A stretch of DNA of 64,000 nt from Mesorhizobium sp. M2E.F.Ca.ET.219.01.1.1 (GCF_004016445.2 NZ_SADT02000004.1:310001-374000); one strand, 5' to 3'. Shown: positions 7,488-15,601, numbered from the stretch's first letter. Notes: generated by a model from the letters alone, not told the origin. Translations and numbers: made by a program.

Positions 7488-7919
7488 ATGACGGTTAAGG
7501 CAATTCTTGAAACCAAGGGCCATGACGTGTTCACGCTCGGGCCCAATGAGAAACTCAGCGAGGCCATTCGCATGCTGGCCGAGCACAGGATCGGCGCGCT
7601 CGTCATCACCAATGGCGACCGAAAGATCGTCGGCATCCTCTCGGAGCGCGATATCGTCAAGGTCGTGGCCAGGGAAGGCGCCGCCGCGCTCGATATCCCC
7701 GTGCGTTCGGCGATGACGCCGAAGGTGAATATCTGCAACGAAAACCACACGGTCAACGAGGTCATGGAGATCATGACGAGGGGCCGCTTCCGCCATCTGC
7801 CGGTGGAGAAAAACGGCCTGCTCGACGGCATTGTCTCCATCGGCGACGTGGTCAAGCGCCGCATCGAGGACGTCGAGCGCGAGGCCGAGGAGATCAAGCA
7901 ATACATCGCCACCGCTTGA
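7488..7919 (+). CDS. CBS-domain pair protein
   Basis: A 143-residue protein made almost entirely of two CBS domains (about residues 8-65 and 75-130), which together form one Bateman module. Such modules bind adenine nucleotides or similar ligands. Typical pieces are ALVITNGDRKIVGILSERD in the first and FRHLPVEKNGLLDGIVSIGD in the second. No enzyme or transporter domain is attached. The start at 7488 follows GTGGAGGACGCC. Ligand and target are unknown. Confidence 0.9.
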   Translation: MTVKAILETKGHDVFTLGPNEKLSEAIRMLAEHRIGALVITNGDRKIVGILSERDIVKVVAREGAAALDIPVRSAMTPKVNICNENHTVNEVMEIMTRGRFRHLPVEKNGLLDGIVSIGDVVKRRIEDVEREAEEIKQYIATA

Positions 7920-7967
7920 TCTCGAGTGAAACCGCCGGCTGTTGCCAGCCGGCGGCGTAGGCGCGTT

Positions 7968-8234
7968 CTATCGGTTGTCGAATTCGGCGCGGATGAGTTG
8001 GAACCCGCGTCGGGTGATGCGGTAAGGACCGCCATCCGTCGAGGCAACCGCTTTCTTGCGCCTCAGTTTTCGAAAGAGTTCCAGGTTGAAGTCCGGATAG
8101 CGCCCGCCGTCGCGGGTCAGGCACTGGACCGAGGCGATCTTCCTGCTCTCGTTCTTTTCGATTTCGATGCGTCCGCCCTGCGCAAGCAGGATGCGCTGCT
8201 CCCCACAGCGCCGCGCGTCCTCTTGGACGCGCAA
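7968..8234 (-). pseudogene. YjhX / UPF0386-type gene, apparently damaged at its 5' end
   Basis: The C-terminal two thirds match the YjhX family: AQGGRIEIEK, VQCLTRDGG, FRKLRRKKAV, PYRITRRGF and the terminal DNR. The family normally begins with a short M-x-x-S-x-x-EQRILHLLAQGG. Here that stretch reads EQRILLAQGG, two residues short, consistent with a 6 bp deletion between two CTG triplets, and no ATG or GTG lies in frame before it. The only in-frame start is a TTG at 8234 giving an unrelated leader. E. coli YjhX has been described as the toxin of a YjhX-YjhQ pair; no partner is seen. Confidence 0.55.
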
Positions 8235-8262
8235 AAGGACGCTGTGGCACTATTGGTTGGCC

Positions 8263-8304
8263 CATGATCCTTTCCGAAAATCGGTTCCGATTTTCGGGGT
8301 CATG
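8263..8304 (+). repeat. Dispersed palindromic repeat, family C, copy 1
   Basis: Arms CATGATCC and GGGTCATG enclose CCGAAAATCGG-TT-CCGATTTTCGG, an 11 bp perfect inverted repeat. Related elements lie at 30408-30450 and 61324-61354. Confidence 0.7.
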
Positions 8305-8395
8305 CGCTACGCGAAATGTCCATTGGATAAAGTCCGGGAAAAACAACAAAAGCCGCCGCCGCGAGACATCGCGGCACGGGGTTTCAGGTTTTTCT

Positions 8396-8501
8396 GCCCT
8401 GCCTCGCCTAAGAGGTCAGGGCTTCACCGGGGCTAAGCGTAAGTGGACATCCATTCTCCATTGGGATGGATGTCCTATAGGCGAACGTGGCCGAAAAGGC
8501 C
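8396..8501 (+). ncRNA. Candidate structured RNA (three consecutive hairpins)
   Basis: Hairpin 1 pairs GCCCTG-CCTC with GAGG-T-CAGGGC (8396-8422). Hairpin 2 is a perfect 10 bp stem, GGACATCCAT with ATGGATGTCC (8445-8475). Hairpin 3 is GGCC-GAAAA-GGCC (8489-8501). No coding frame fits. I could not match it to tmRNA, SRP RNA, 6S RNA or RNase P by their known motifs. Strand is uncertain. Confidence 0.35.
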
Positions 8502-8548
8502 GGCGTGTGGGCTTTGCGCTTGTCTCGCAGAGCGGTTTGGACTAGCGA

Positions 8549-8576
8549 GTGACTTTCACTTTTGACGTGAAATCAC
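8549..8576 (+). promoter_or_regulatory. Inverted repeat overlapping a possible gatB -35 box
   Basis: GTGACTTTCAC and GTGAAATCAC form a near-perfect inverted repeat, and TTGACG (8562-8567) lies within it. No convincing -10 box was found at the right spacing, so promoter status is uncertain; it may be an operator or an RNA hairpin 22 bp before the start codon. Confidence 0.35.
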
Positions 8577-8597
8577 GTTTCCAATCTGCAGGCCCCC

Positions 8598-10097
8598 ATG
8601 AGCATCATCGACACCCGCACCCCTGACGCAAAACGTCTGATCCCCGGCGCCACCGGCGACTGGGAGATCATCATCGGGCTCGAAGTGCATGCGCAGGTGA
8701 TCTCGGAAGCAAAACTCTTCTCCGGCGCCTCGACCTCGTTCGGCGCCGCGCCCAACGCCAATGTCAGCCTGGTCGACGCGGCAATGCCCGGCATGCTGCC
8801 GGTCATCAACGAGGAATGCGTCAAGCAGGCGATCCGCACGGGGCTCGGCCTCAAGGCCGCGATCAACCACAAGTCGGTCTTCGACCGGAAGAACTATTTC
8901 TATCCTGACCTGCCGCAGGGCTACCAGATCTCGCAGTTCAAGCAGCCGATCGTCGGCGAGGGCAAGGTGATCGTCTCGGTCGGCCCCGACCGCCAGGGCG
9001 AGTTCGAGGATATCGAGGTCGGCATCGAGCGCCTGCACCTGGAGCAGGATGCGGGCAAGTCGATGCACGACCAGCACCCGACCATGTCCTATGTCGACCT
9101 CAACCGCTCCGGCGTCGCGCTGATGGAGATCGTCTCCAAGCCCGACATCCGCTCGGCCGACGAGGCCAAGGCCTATGTCACCAAGCTGCGCTCGATCATG
9201 CGCTATCTTGGCACCTGCGACGGCAACATGGACGAGGGCTCGCTGCGTGCCGACGTCAACGTCTCGGTGCGCCGTCCGGGCGGCGCGTTCGGCACGCGCT
9301 GCGAGATCAAGAACATGAACTCGATCCGCTTCATCGGCCAGGCGATCGAATACGAGGCGCGCCGGCAGATCGCCATTCTCGAGGACGGCGGCAAGATCGA
9401 CCAGGAGACACGCCTGTTCGACCCGAACAAGGGCGAGACGCGCTCGATGCGCTCCAAGGAGGAGGCGCACGACTATCGCTATTTCCCGGATCCTGACCTT
9501 TTGCCGCTGGAATTCGACCAGGCCTATGTCGATGCGCTTGCCAAGAACCTGCCGGAACTGCCTGACGACAAGAAGACGCGGCTGGTCGATGTGCTTGGCC
9601 TTTCGGCCTATGACGCCTCGGTGCTGGTTTCGGAAAAGCCGATCGCCGACTATTTCGAGAAGGTTGCCGCCGGGCGTGATGGCAAGCTCGCCGCCAACTG
9701 GGTCATCAACGATCTTCTGGGTCAGCTGAACAAGGCTGGAAAAGGCATTGAAAATGCTCCGGTTTCGCCTGAGCAGCTGGGCGCTGTTCTCGACCTGATC
9801 AAGGAAGGCACCATTTCCGGCAAGATCGCCAAGGACCTGTTCGAGATCGTCTGGAACGAGGGCGGCGATCCGCGCCAGCTCGTCGAGAGCCGCGGCATGA
9901 AGCAGGTCACCGATACCGGCGCAATCGAGAAGGCCGTCGACGAGGTCATCGCCGCCAACCCGGACAAGGCGGAGCAGGCGCGCGCCAAGCCGACCATGGC
10001 CGGCTGGTTCGTCGGTCAGGTCATGAAGGCGACTGGCGGCAAGGCCAACCCGCAGGCGGTCAACGACCTGGTCAAGGCCAAGCTCGGCATCGAATAG
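8598..10097 (+). CDS. gatB: Asp-tRNA(Asn)/Glu-tRNA(Gln) amidotransferase subunit B
   Basis: Subunit B of the GatCAB amidotransferase, which converts misacylated Glu-tRNA(Gln) and Asp-tRNA(Asn) to the correct Gln and Asn forms in the cytoplasm. The 499-residue length fits. The catalytic cradle (residues about 20-310) opens with WEIIIGLEVHAQV and includes HDQHPTMSYVDLNRSG and MDEGSLRADVNVS; the YqeY-like tail domain occupies about 350-499. gatA and gatC are not in the window. The GNAT gene starts only 4 bp after the stop, so the two are probably cotranscribed. Confidence 0.98.
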   Translation: MSIIDTRTPDAKRLIPGATGDWEIIIGLEVHAQVISEAKLFSGASTSFGAAPNANVSLVDAAMPGMLPVINEECVKQAIRTGLGLKAAINHKSVFDRKNYFYPDLPQGYQISQFKQPIVGEGKVIVSVGPDRQGEFEDIEVGIERLHLEQDAGKSMHDQHPTMSYVDLNRSGVALMEIVSKPDIRSADEAKAYVTKLRSIMRYLGTCDGNMDEGSLRADVNVSVRRPGGAFGTRCEIKNMNSIRFIGQAIEYEARRQIAILEDGGKIDQETRLFDPNKGETRSMRSKEEAHDYRYFPDPDLLPLEFDQAYVDALAKNLPELPDDKKTRLVDVLGLSAYDASVLVSEKPIADYFEKVAAGRDGKLAANWVINDLLGQLNKAGKGIENAPVSPEQLGAVLDLIKEGTISGKIAKDLFEIVWNEGGDPRQLVESRGMKQVTDTGAIEKAVDEVIAANPDKAEQARAKPTMAGWFVGQVMKATGGKANPQAVNDLVKAKLGIE

Positions 10098-10101
10098 GGC
10101 G

Positions 10102-10590
10102 ATGTTCGTCCGCACCGCCAGCGAACGCGATCTTGTTGCGGTCCGCGCGCTGCTGGTCGAGACCTGGCATGCGACCTATGACGCCATCTACGGCGTCCAG
10201 CGGGTTACGGCGATCACCGACGACTGGCATTCGATCGCCTCGCTCAAGGCGCGGCTGACGCGGCCGAATTCCGAGTTCCTTGTGGCTGACGACGGCAAGC
10301 GGCTCGGCGGCATGGCATTCGCCGCCGCTACCACCGATCCGAAGATCGTCCTTCTGAACCAGCTCTACGTGCATCCGGCCTGTCAGCGGCAGGGGATTGG
10401 CCAGTCGCTGCTCGACGAAGTCGAAGCCAGTTTTCCGGAGATGGATACGCTGCGCCTCGAAGTCGAGGAAGCAAATGCCGCAGCGATCGGCTTCTACGAG
10501 GCCAATGGATTCCGGCGGACGGGCAGGACCGCCAATTGCGGCGGCAGTTCGGGCTTACCCGCGCTCATCATGGAAAAACGGCCGGGCTAG
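10102..10590 (+). CDS. GNAT family N-acetyltransferase
   Basis: A 162-residue protein with a single GNAT fold. The acetyl-CoA binding motif A is visible as LYVHPACQRQGIGQSLL (Q/RxxGxG/A pattern), followed by LRLEVEEANAAAIGFYEANGF typical of motif B. The acceptor (small amine, peptide or protein N-terminus) cannot be told from sequence. The start lies 4 bp after the gatB stop, implying translational coupling, but the family is too diverse to infer a shared role. Confidence 0.9.
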   Translation: MFVRTASERDLVAVRALLVETWHATYDAIYGVQRVTAITDDWHSIASLKARLTRPNSEFLVADDGKRLGGMAFAAATTDPKIVLLNQLYVHPACQRQGIGQSLLDEVEASFPEMDTLRLEVEEANAAAIGFYEANGFRRTGRTANCGGSSGLPALIMEKRPG

Positions 10591-10713
10591 ATCGGGCACG
10601 CCTGTTCATCGCGCGGTTTTGATTTGATCGCGCCGATTCGCGCGATAAAGGCTGGTCGTCGCCAGCGTCGCGAACTCCACAAGGCACAAGTGTCGCCGCA
10701 ATGGGGGAGAACC

Positions 10714-11412
10714 ATGCCGAGCTTGCCGGAACTGATGCCGACCGAAGTGTCGGACGAGACTTTTGGCGGCGTGACCTATCACGTCGCCGGCGAACTGGTG
10801 CCCGTGCTGTCGGTCGATGTGACCAACATGCCGGTCTATTTCGAGCACCACATCCTGCTCTGGAAGAACACCACCATCACCATCGGCCTGAAATCGCTGA
10901 AGGGCGCGCTGAAGCGCATGATCGCCGGCATGCAGGTCTTCGTCACCGAGGCGTCCGGGCCGGGCGTCATCGCCTTCAGCCGTGACGGGCCCGGCCATAT
11001 CGTGCCGATCCACCTGCGGCGCGGCCAGGAAATCCAGGTACGCGAGCATCAGTTCCTCGCCGCCACCGCCAGTGTCGACTACAGCTTCGAGCGGGTGCGC
11101 GGGCTGGGAACGATGCTGTTCGGCCAGAGCGGCTTCTTCATCGACCGTTTCCGTGGCGAGACCGGCGACGGCATCGTCTGGCTGCACGGCTACGGCAACG
11201 TCTTCGAAAAAGTGCTGGCGCCCGGCGAAACCATCGACGTCGAGCCGGGCGGCTGGCTGTTCAAGGACGCTTCGGTGAGGATGGAGACGAGGATCGACAA
11301 GCTTTCCAGCGGCTTCTTCGGCGCCGCCATGAATTTCGTCGTCAATCGCTTCACCGGTCCCGGGCGCGTCGGCATCCAGTCGATGTATCTGCACATGCCG
11401 TCGGAAGAGTAG
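10714..11412 (+). CDS. AIM24 family protein
   Basis: A 232-residue protein of the AIM24/TIGR00266 family, a beta-rich fold related to the tubby-like superfamily. Evidence is the pattern of hydrophobic beta strands with GPGVIAFSRDGPGHIVPI, QFLAATASVDYSF, GLGTMLFGQSGFF and LAPGETIDVEPGGWL. Function is not established in bacteria. The start at 10714 follows GGGGGAGAACC, while the upstream extension to 10624 looks non-coding. No signal peptide is present. Confidence 0.88.
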   Translation: MPSLPELMPTEVSDETFGGVTYHVAGELVPVLSVDVTNMPVYFEHHILLWKNTTITIGLKSLKGALKRMIAGMQVFVTEASGPGVIAFSRDGPGHIVPIHLRRGQEIQVREHQFLAATASVDYSFERVRGLGTMLFGQSGFFIDRFRGETGDGIVWLHGYGNVFEKVLAPGETIDVEPGGWLFKDASVRMETRIDKLSSGFFGAAMNFVVNRFTGPGRVGIQSMYLHMPSEE

Positions 11413-11470
11413 GCGTCACGGAGCTCGGCGCGACAGCCCGCGGATCGGCGGACGATCGGGTCGCTGGCGC

Positions 11471-12322
11471 TCAGGCGGAGGGAATCTCCACATTGTCGAT
11501 CAGCCGCGTCGTGCCAAGCCAGGCGGCCGCAAGCAGGCGGCCGTCGCGGTCCCGTCGCCAGGCTGCAAGCGTGACGCTCGCGCGGGCGGCGACATAGTCG
11601 ACCTTCCGGAAGCCCGCTGAGACAAGCGCCTTTGCCGCATCTTCGGTGGCGGCCGCCTCATCCGTGCCGCCCGAAAGCGCCGCCGCCGTGCGGCGCAGAA
11701 TCACGTTGAGCTGGCGCGCGATGTCGAGCTCGGCTCCGCCCAGATAGGCATTGCGCGACGACATGGCGAGGCCGTGCGCGTCACGCACGGTCGGCGCGCC
11801 GACGATCTCGACGGGCAGGTCGAGATCGCGACAGAGCTGCCTGACGACGCAAAGCTGCTGGTAGTCCTTCTCGCCGAACACCGCGAAATCGGGCGCTGCC
11901 TGCAGAAAGAGCTTGGCCACGACGGTCGCGACGCCGTCGAAGAAGCTCGGCCTGAAATCTGTTTCGAGACCCGACGAGGGGCCGCCCACCGAGATCTTGG
12001 TGGCGAAGCCGGCGGGGTACATTTCGCTTACGCCCGGCGTGAAGGCGAGATGCACGCCCGCCTCCCGCAACCGGTCGAGATCGCGGGCCAACTGACGCGG
12101 ATATTTGTCGAGATCCTCCGTCGGCGCGAATTGCGTCGGATTGACGAAGATCGACACGACGCAGCGGTCGGCCTGTTCGAGCGCGATCCTGACCAGCGAG
12201 ATATGGCCGTCATGCAGCGCGCCCATGGTCGGCACCATGGCGACCCTGAGTCCGGCCCGGCGCCAGTCCTGGACCCGTGCGCGAAGGGCGGCGACGCTGT
12301 CGACGACGTTTGGGGCGTTCAT
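11471..12322 (-). CDS. panC: Pantothenate synthetase
   Basis: Joins pantoate and beta-alanine with ATP to make pantothenate, the last step before CoA synthesis. The 283 residues show the nucleotidyltransferase signature VPTMGALHDGHISLVR (HxGH-type His pair), NPTQFAP for pantoate binding, GEKDYQQL, and LAMSSRNAYL in place of the KMSKS loop. The start codon overlaps the panB stop by 4 bp (ATGA), so the pair is translationally coupled. No panD is present nearby. Confidence 0.97.
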   Translation of the reverse strand: MNAPNVVDSVAALRARVQDWRRAGLRVAMVPTMGALHDGHISLVRIALEQADRCVVSIFVNPTQFAPTEDLDKYPRQLARDLDRLREAGVHLAFTPGVSEMYPAGFATKISVGGPSSGLETDFRPSFFDGVATVVAKLFLQAAPDFAVFGEKDYQQLCVVRQLCRDLDLPVEIVGAPTVRDAHGLAMSSRNAYLGGAELDIARQLNVILRRTAAALSGGTDEAAATEDAAKALVSAGFRKVDYVAARASVTLAAWRRDRDGRLLAAAWLGTTRLIDNVEIPSA

Positions 12323-13152
12323 GTCTCGTCCTTGCCGGATGTCGTGGTGAAGACGTGGTCGGGGCCGGGAAAGGCGCGGCTGCGCACCTCGGCCGCGTAG
12401 CGCGCCGCCGCATCGGCGATCACGCTGCGCAAATCCGCGTATTCCTTGACGAATATAGGCACGCGGTCGACCGTCATGCCGACCATGTCGTCGATCACCA
12501 GGATCTGGCCGTCGCAGTCGGCGCTGGCCCCGATACCGATCGTCGGTATGGAAATATGACGGGTCAACTTCGCGGCCACGGCCTCCATCGTCCCCTCTAT
12601 GACGACCGAGAAGGCGCCGGCCTTTTCCACCGCCTCGGCGTCGCGGAAGAGCGCTGCGATGTTCTCCTCCGTGCGACCCTTGATCTTGTAGCCGCCGTCC
12701 TTTTCCACCGACTGTGGCTGCAGCCCGATATGACCCATCACCGGTATTCCTTCGGCGACGATGGCCGCGATCTGGGCGGCCATGTCGACGCCGCCTTCGA
12801 GCTTCACGGCCTGGCAGCCCGTTTCCTCGACGATGCGCCTCGCGGATGTCGCGGCCTGCGCCGGCGAGTCCTCATAGCTGCCGGCCGGCATGTCGACCAC
12901 GACGCAGGCCTTGGCCGAGCCGCGCATCACGGCCTGGCCGTGGGCAATCATCATCTTCAGCGAGGCGCCGAGCGTCGTGTCATGGCCATGCAGCACCATG
13001 GCGACGCTGTCGCCGACAAGGAGCAGATCGACATGCGGATCGAGAATCCGGGCAACCGGATAGGTATAGGCCGTGAGGCACACGATCGGCACGCCGCCCT
13101 TGCGGCGGCGAATATCCTCCGCGCTGATCCGATTGTCGGCGGCTGGAACCAA
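12319..13152 (-). CDS. panB: 3-methyl-2-oxobutanoate hydroxymethyltransferase
   Basis: Transfers a hydroxymethyl group from methylenetetrahydrofolate to alpha-ketoisovalerate, giving ketopantoate. The 277-residue TIM-barrel protein shows VCLTAYTYPVARI, LLVGDSVAMVLHGHDTT, KLEGG and VMGHIGLQPQS. The start is a TTG at 13152: an in-frame TGA lies just upstream and a strong GAGGGAGGGG sits six bases before the TTG. It is the first gene of a two-gene panB-panC unit. Confidence 0.96.
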   Translation of the reverse strand: MVPAADNRISAEDIRRRKGGVPIVCLTAYTYPVARILDPHVDLLLVGDSVAMVLHGHDTTLGASLKMMIAHGQAVMRGSAKACVVVDMPAGSYEDSPAQAATSARRIVEETGCQAVKLEGGVDMAAQIAAIVAEGIPVMGHIGLQPQSVEKDGGYKIKGRTEENIAALFRDAEAVEKAGAFSVVIEGTMEAVAAKLTRHISIPTIGIGASADCDGQILVIDDMVGMTVDRVPIFVKEYADLRSVIADAAARYAAEVRSRAFPGPDHVFTTTSGKDET

Positions 13153-13368
13153 TCGTCACCCCTCCCTCAAGGCGAGCCCGAAACGGACCGGTCGAGCTTT
13201 AGAAAGACAGGTCATGCTTGGCAAGCCGAGCGGTGGTTGACGGCTCTGCTGCATCGATTTAGCGCACGAAGCATTTACGTTTAGGGCATGGCAAAACCCT
13301 TGCCTTCGCGTTGGCGTGACGCCATAAGCAGGGGAAAGGCAGGAGCCGCTGCCGCCGCGAGGATCTGG

Positions 13369-13767
13369 ATGAAAACTTTCCTGCTGCAGTTTTTCACCTG
13401 GTGGAACAGCCAGACGCTCGGCACGCGCTTGCACACCTGGCGCTTCGGCAAGAAGGTCGGCGAGGACGAAGTCGGCAACGTCTATTACGAGGGCGGCGTC
13501 GATTCGGAAGGTCGCACCCGCCGCTGGGTCATCTATCGCGATTATTCGGAAGCATCGAAGATCCCGCCGGGATGGCATGGCTGGATCCACCACCGCGTCG
13601 ACACGCCTCCCTCGAGCGAGAGCTATAAGGCTCGCGAGTGGCAGAAGCCGCATCGGGCGAACCTCACGGGAACGCCCGGCGCCTATCGGCCGCAAGGTTC
13701 GATCCTGACCAACCAGCACCGCCCGCAGGTTACCGGCGACTACGACGCCTGGACGCCCGGCTCGTAA
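13369..13767 (+). CDS. NADH:ubiquinone oxidoreductase subunit NDUFA12
   Basis: A 132-residue homologue of the mitochondrial complex I accessory subunit NDUFA12 (B17.2), retained in alphaproteobacterial complex I. Characteristic segments are FFTWWNSQTLGTR, WRFGKKVGEDEVGNVYYEG, RRWVIYRDY and WHGWIHHRVDTPP. It acts at the inner membrane on the peripheral arm. The start at 13369 follows GAGGATCTGG; an upstream ATG at 13288 would add 27 unmatched residues. The nuo operon is elsewhere. Confidence 0.95.
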   Translation: MKTFLLQFFTWWNSQTLGTRLHTWRFGKKVGEDEVGNVYYEGGVDSEGRTRRWVIYRDYSEASKIPPGWHGWIHHRVDTPPSSESYKAREWQKPHRANLTGTPGAYRPQGSILTNQHRPQVTGDYDAWTPGS

Positions 13768-13893
13768 TCCGCGTCCGCGACGCCGCTTCGATCCTTTGTC
13801 GCCACAATTGGCGTTTAGCTGCTTGCTGACTGCGCAGCCATGACTAGCCTTGGGCATTGAAGAATAACCCGGGCACAACCACCGGTATTTTGC

Positions 13894-14526
13894 ATGAGCT
13901 CTTCTAAGCAATTCCAGGAAAAGTGCGCAGCGGTTTTCCGTCCGGAATTGCGACCCAGGATTCCGGGCCATATCTCTAAGGCGCTGATCGCTGCGACGTC
14001 CGTTCTGGTTGTCTCGACGGCAGCCTTCGCGGCCGCGCAGGCGCCGGCTCCTGCGCCCGCGGCCGCCGACCGCATCACCAATCCGGTGGCCGAGTTTGCC
14101 GGCATCGACAAGATCACCGGCCGCATCATCACCTTCGACGTCTATGTCGACGAGACTGTGCAGTTCGGCGCTTTGCAGGTCACGCCCCGCGTCTGCTATT
14201 CGCGGCCGGATACGGAGCAGCCGAAGACCGATTCCTTCGTCGAGGTCGACGAGATCACGCTCGACCGCAAGATCCGCCGCATCTTCACCGGCTGGATGTT
14301 CGCCGAAAGCCCGGGTCTCAACGCCGTCGAGCACGCCGTCTATGACGTCTGGCTCAAGGGCTGCAAGCAGAAGTCGGACGTGCCGCCGCCGACCGCGGCA
14401 AAGGCCGAGACAGGCAAGTCGAAGACCCAGGCCGCCAAACCCAAGGCTTCGGCGGAGCCGGCCGACGCCGCGCCAGAACCGGCCGACGCGACGCCGGAGC
14501 CGGACGACACCACCAACGCGAACTGA
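13894..14526 (+). CDS. Secreted DUF2155 protein with a repeat-derived N-terminus
   Basis: A 210-residue DUF2155 protein. The conserved domain (about residues 58-150) includes ITGRIITFDVYVDE, FGALQVTPRVCYSR, FTGWMFAESPGLNAVEH and DVWLKGC. A signal-type hydrophobic segment spans about 29-49, and the C-terminus is a low-complexity Ala/Pro/Glu tail. Residues 5-20 are encoded by a copy of dispersed repeat family A, so the signal sequence is preceded by an unusual leader. No ATG, GTG or TTG lies between repeat and signal segment. Family members sit beside NDUFA12 and aat in other rhizobia; function unknown. Confidence 0.85.
   Translation: MSSSKQFQEKCAAVFRPELRPRIPGHISKALIAATSVLVVSTAAFAAAQAPAPAPAAADRITNPVAEFAGIDKITGRIITFDVYVDETVQFGALQVTPRVCYSRPDTEQPKTDSFVEVDEITLDRKIRRIFTGWMFAESPGLNAVEHAVYDVWLKGCKQKSDVPPPTAAKAETGKSKTQAAKPKASAEPADAAPEPADATPEPDDTTNAN
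13908..13951 (+). repeat. Dispersed palindromic repeat, family A, copy 2 (inside a gene)
   Basis: GCAATTCC ... GGAATTGC with the same inner GGAAAAGTGCGCAGCGG as copy 1. It lies 14 bp after the ATG of the DUF2155 gene and is in frame with it, so it is translated as residues 5-20. Confidence 0.85.
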
Positions 14527-14585
14527 ACTCGGAACCTGCCCGCCTTTGAGCCGTTCCAACTCGGCAAGGCGAGGAGGATTCCGCG

Positions 14586-14969
14586 ATGACTACCACGAAG
14601 CCGTTCATGGCCAACAAGCAGGAGCTTCTCGACATCGAGAAGGGCTTCTGGACCGGCGATTCCGCCTATTATGAAGCCAATGCCGATGTGGAGTGCCTGG
14701 TGGCGTTCCCGCAATTGGCCAAGGCGATGACCAATGCCGAACTGGCAGGGACTGCCAGCAAATCCAACCGTTGGCGCAACCTCGACATCAAGCTGAAGGG
14801 CATGGTCGAGCCGGGAAGCGATATCGTTATGCTGACTTACGAAGCGCGTGCGACGCGTGAGAACGGCGAATCCTACGCTGCGCTGGTCAGCACCGGCTAT
14901 GTTCACCGCGCCGATGGCTGGAAGATGATGTTCCATGCGCAGACGCCGTTGGATGCGGCGCAGGGCTGA
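14586..14969 (+). CDS. NTF2-like (DUF4440-type) protein
   Basis: A soluble 127-residue protein with the SnoaL/DUF4440 cone-shaped NTF2-like fold: an N-terminal helix (NKQELLDIEKGFWTGDSAYYEAN), a central strand region and the closing HRADGWKMMFHAQTPL. The fold hosts varied small-molecule enzymes and binding proteins, and no specific reaction can be assigned. The start follows GCGAGGAGGATTCCGCG. It converges with aat, with 2 bp between stop codons. Confidence 0.82.
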   Translation: MTTTKPFMANKQELLDIEKGFWTGDSAYYEANADVECLVAFPQLAKAMTNAELAGTASKSNRWRNLDIKLKGMVEPGSDIVMLTYEARATRENGESYAALVSTGYVHRADGWKMMFHAQTPLDAAQG

Positions 14970-14971
14970 CC

Positions 14972-15589
14972 TCAAGGATAGAAGACGGCCTCGCCTTTCA
15001 GCGCCTCGGCCAGCAGCTTTTCATACTGGCCGCGCGGCACGTCGATGGCGCCGAAGCGCTTCAGATGCTCGGTGGTGAACTGCGTGTCGAGCAGCGCGAA
15101 GCCGCGCGCCTTCAGCCGCTCGACGAGATAATATAGGCAGGTCTTCGAGGCATCGGTCTCCCTGGCGAACATGCTCTCGCCGAAGAACACGCGCCCGAGC
15201 GAAACGCCGTAAAGGCCGCCGACCAGGCGGTCCTCGCGCCAGGCTTCGACCGAATGGCAGTGGCCGAGGCGATAGAGCTCGACATAGGCTTCGCGGATCG
15301 GCGCGTTGATCCAGGTCGAGCGGCGCTCTTCGCGCTTTTCCGCGCAGCCGTCGATCGTCGCCTCGAAATCGAAATCGTAGCGGATATCGAACGGGTGCCT
15401 GCGGATCGTCTTCTTGAGGCTGCGCGGTGTATGAAACCCGTCCAGCGGAATGATGCCGCGCGTTTCCGGCCGCACCCAGAACACTTCCGGGTCGTTGGCG
15501 CTCTCGGCCATCGGAAAGACGCCCGCGGCGTAAGCCCTGAGCAGCAGGTCGGTCGGGATGCGATAGCCTGGCGCGTAGGGGCGGGTCAT
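14972..15589 (-). CDS. aat: Leucyl/phenylalanyl-tRNA-protein transferase
   Basis: Adds Leu or Phe from aminoacyl-tRNA to proteins with N-terminal Arg or Lys, marking them for ClpS/ClpAP degradation (N-end rule). The 205 residues include the GNAT-like core signatures GVFPMAESANDPEVFWVRPETRG (quoted in part: WVRPETRG), IRRHPFDIRYDFDF, WINAPIREAYVELYRLGHCHSVE (in part: LGHCHSVEAW), GGLYGVSLGRVFFGESMF (in part: FFGESMF) and LLDTQFTTEHL. Length matches the short alphaproteobacterial form. It lies downstream of accB-accC on the same strand. Confidence 0.97.
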   Translation of the reverse strand: MTRPYAPGYRIPTDLLLRAYAAGVFPMAESANDPEVFWVRPETRGIIPLDGFHTPRSLKKTIRRHPFDIRYDFDFEATIDGCAEKREERRSTWINAPIREAYVELYRLGHCHSVEAWREDRLVGGLYGVSLGRVFFGESMFARETDASKTCLYYLVERLKARGFALLDTQFTTEHLKRFGAIDVPRGQYEKLLAEALKGEAVFYP

Positions 15590-15601
15590 CGCATCCCCGT
15601 G

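Larger units (their letters stand above)
8235..8597. other. Structured intergenic region upstream of gatB
   Basis: A 363 bp gap with no credible gene. It holds a family C palindrome (8263-8304), three further hairpins (8396-8422, 8445-8475 and 8489-8501) and an inverted repeat just before gatB (8549-8576). The density of stable stems suggests a structured transcript, either a separate small RNA or a gatB leader. Confidence 0.5.

Noticed and set aside
8264..8545. A 93-residue plus-strand frame in the gap before gatB.
   Set aside because: It overlaps a palindromic repeat and three hairpins, has no ribosome binding site and the translation has no protein-like character.
8330..8545. Considered as tmRNA, SRP RNA, 6S RNA or RNase P RNA.
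   Set aside because: None of the known marker motifs (tag peptide codons, SRP GNRA/AGCA core, RNase P conserved blocks) could be found.
8556..10115. A 519-residue minus-strand frame over gatB, and similar long frames over accC (15254-17014), the helicase (35012-36493), gcl (46920-48851) and tuf (54925-56367).
   Set aside because: Each mirrors a recognised gene in the complementary frame and shows no protein-family features.
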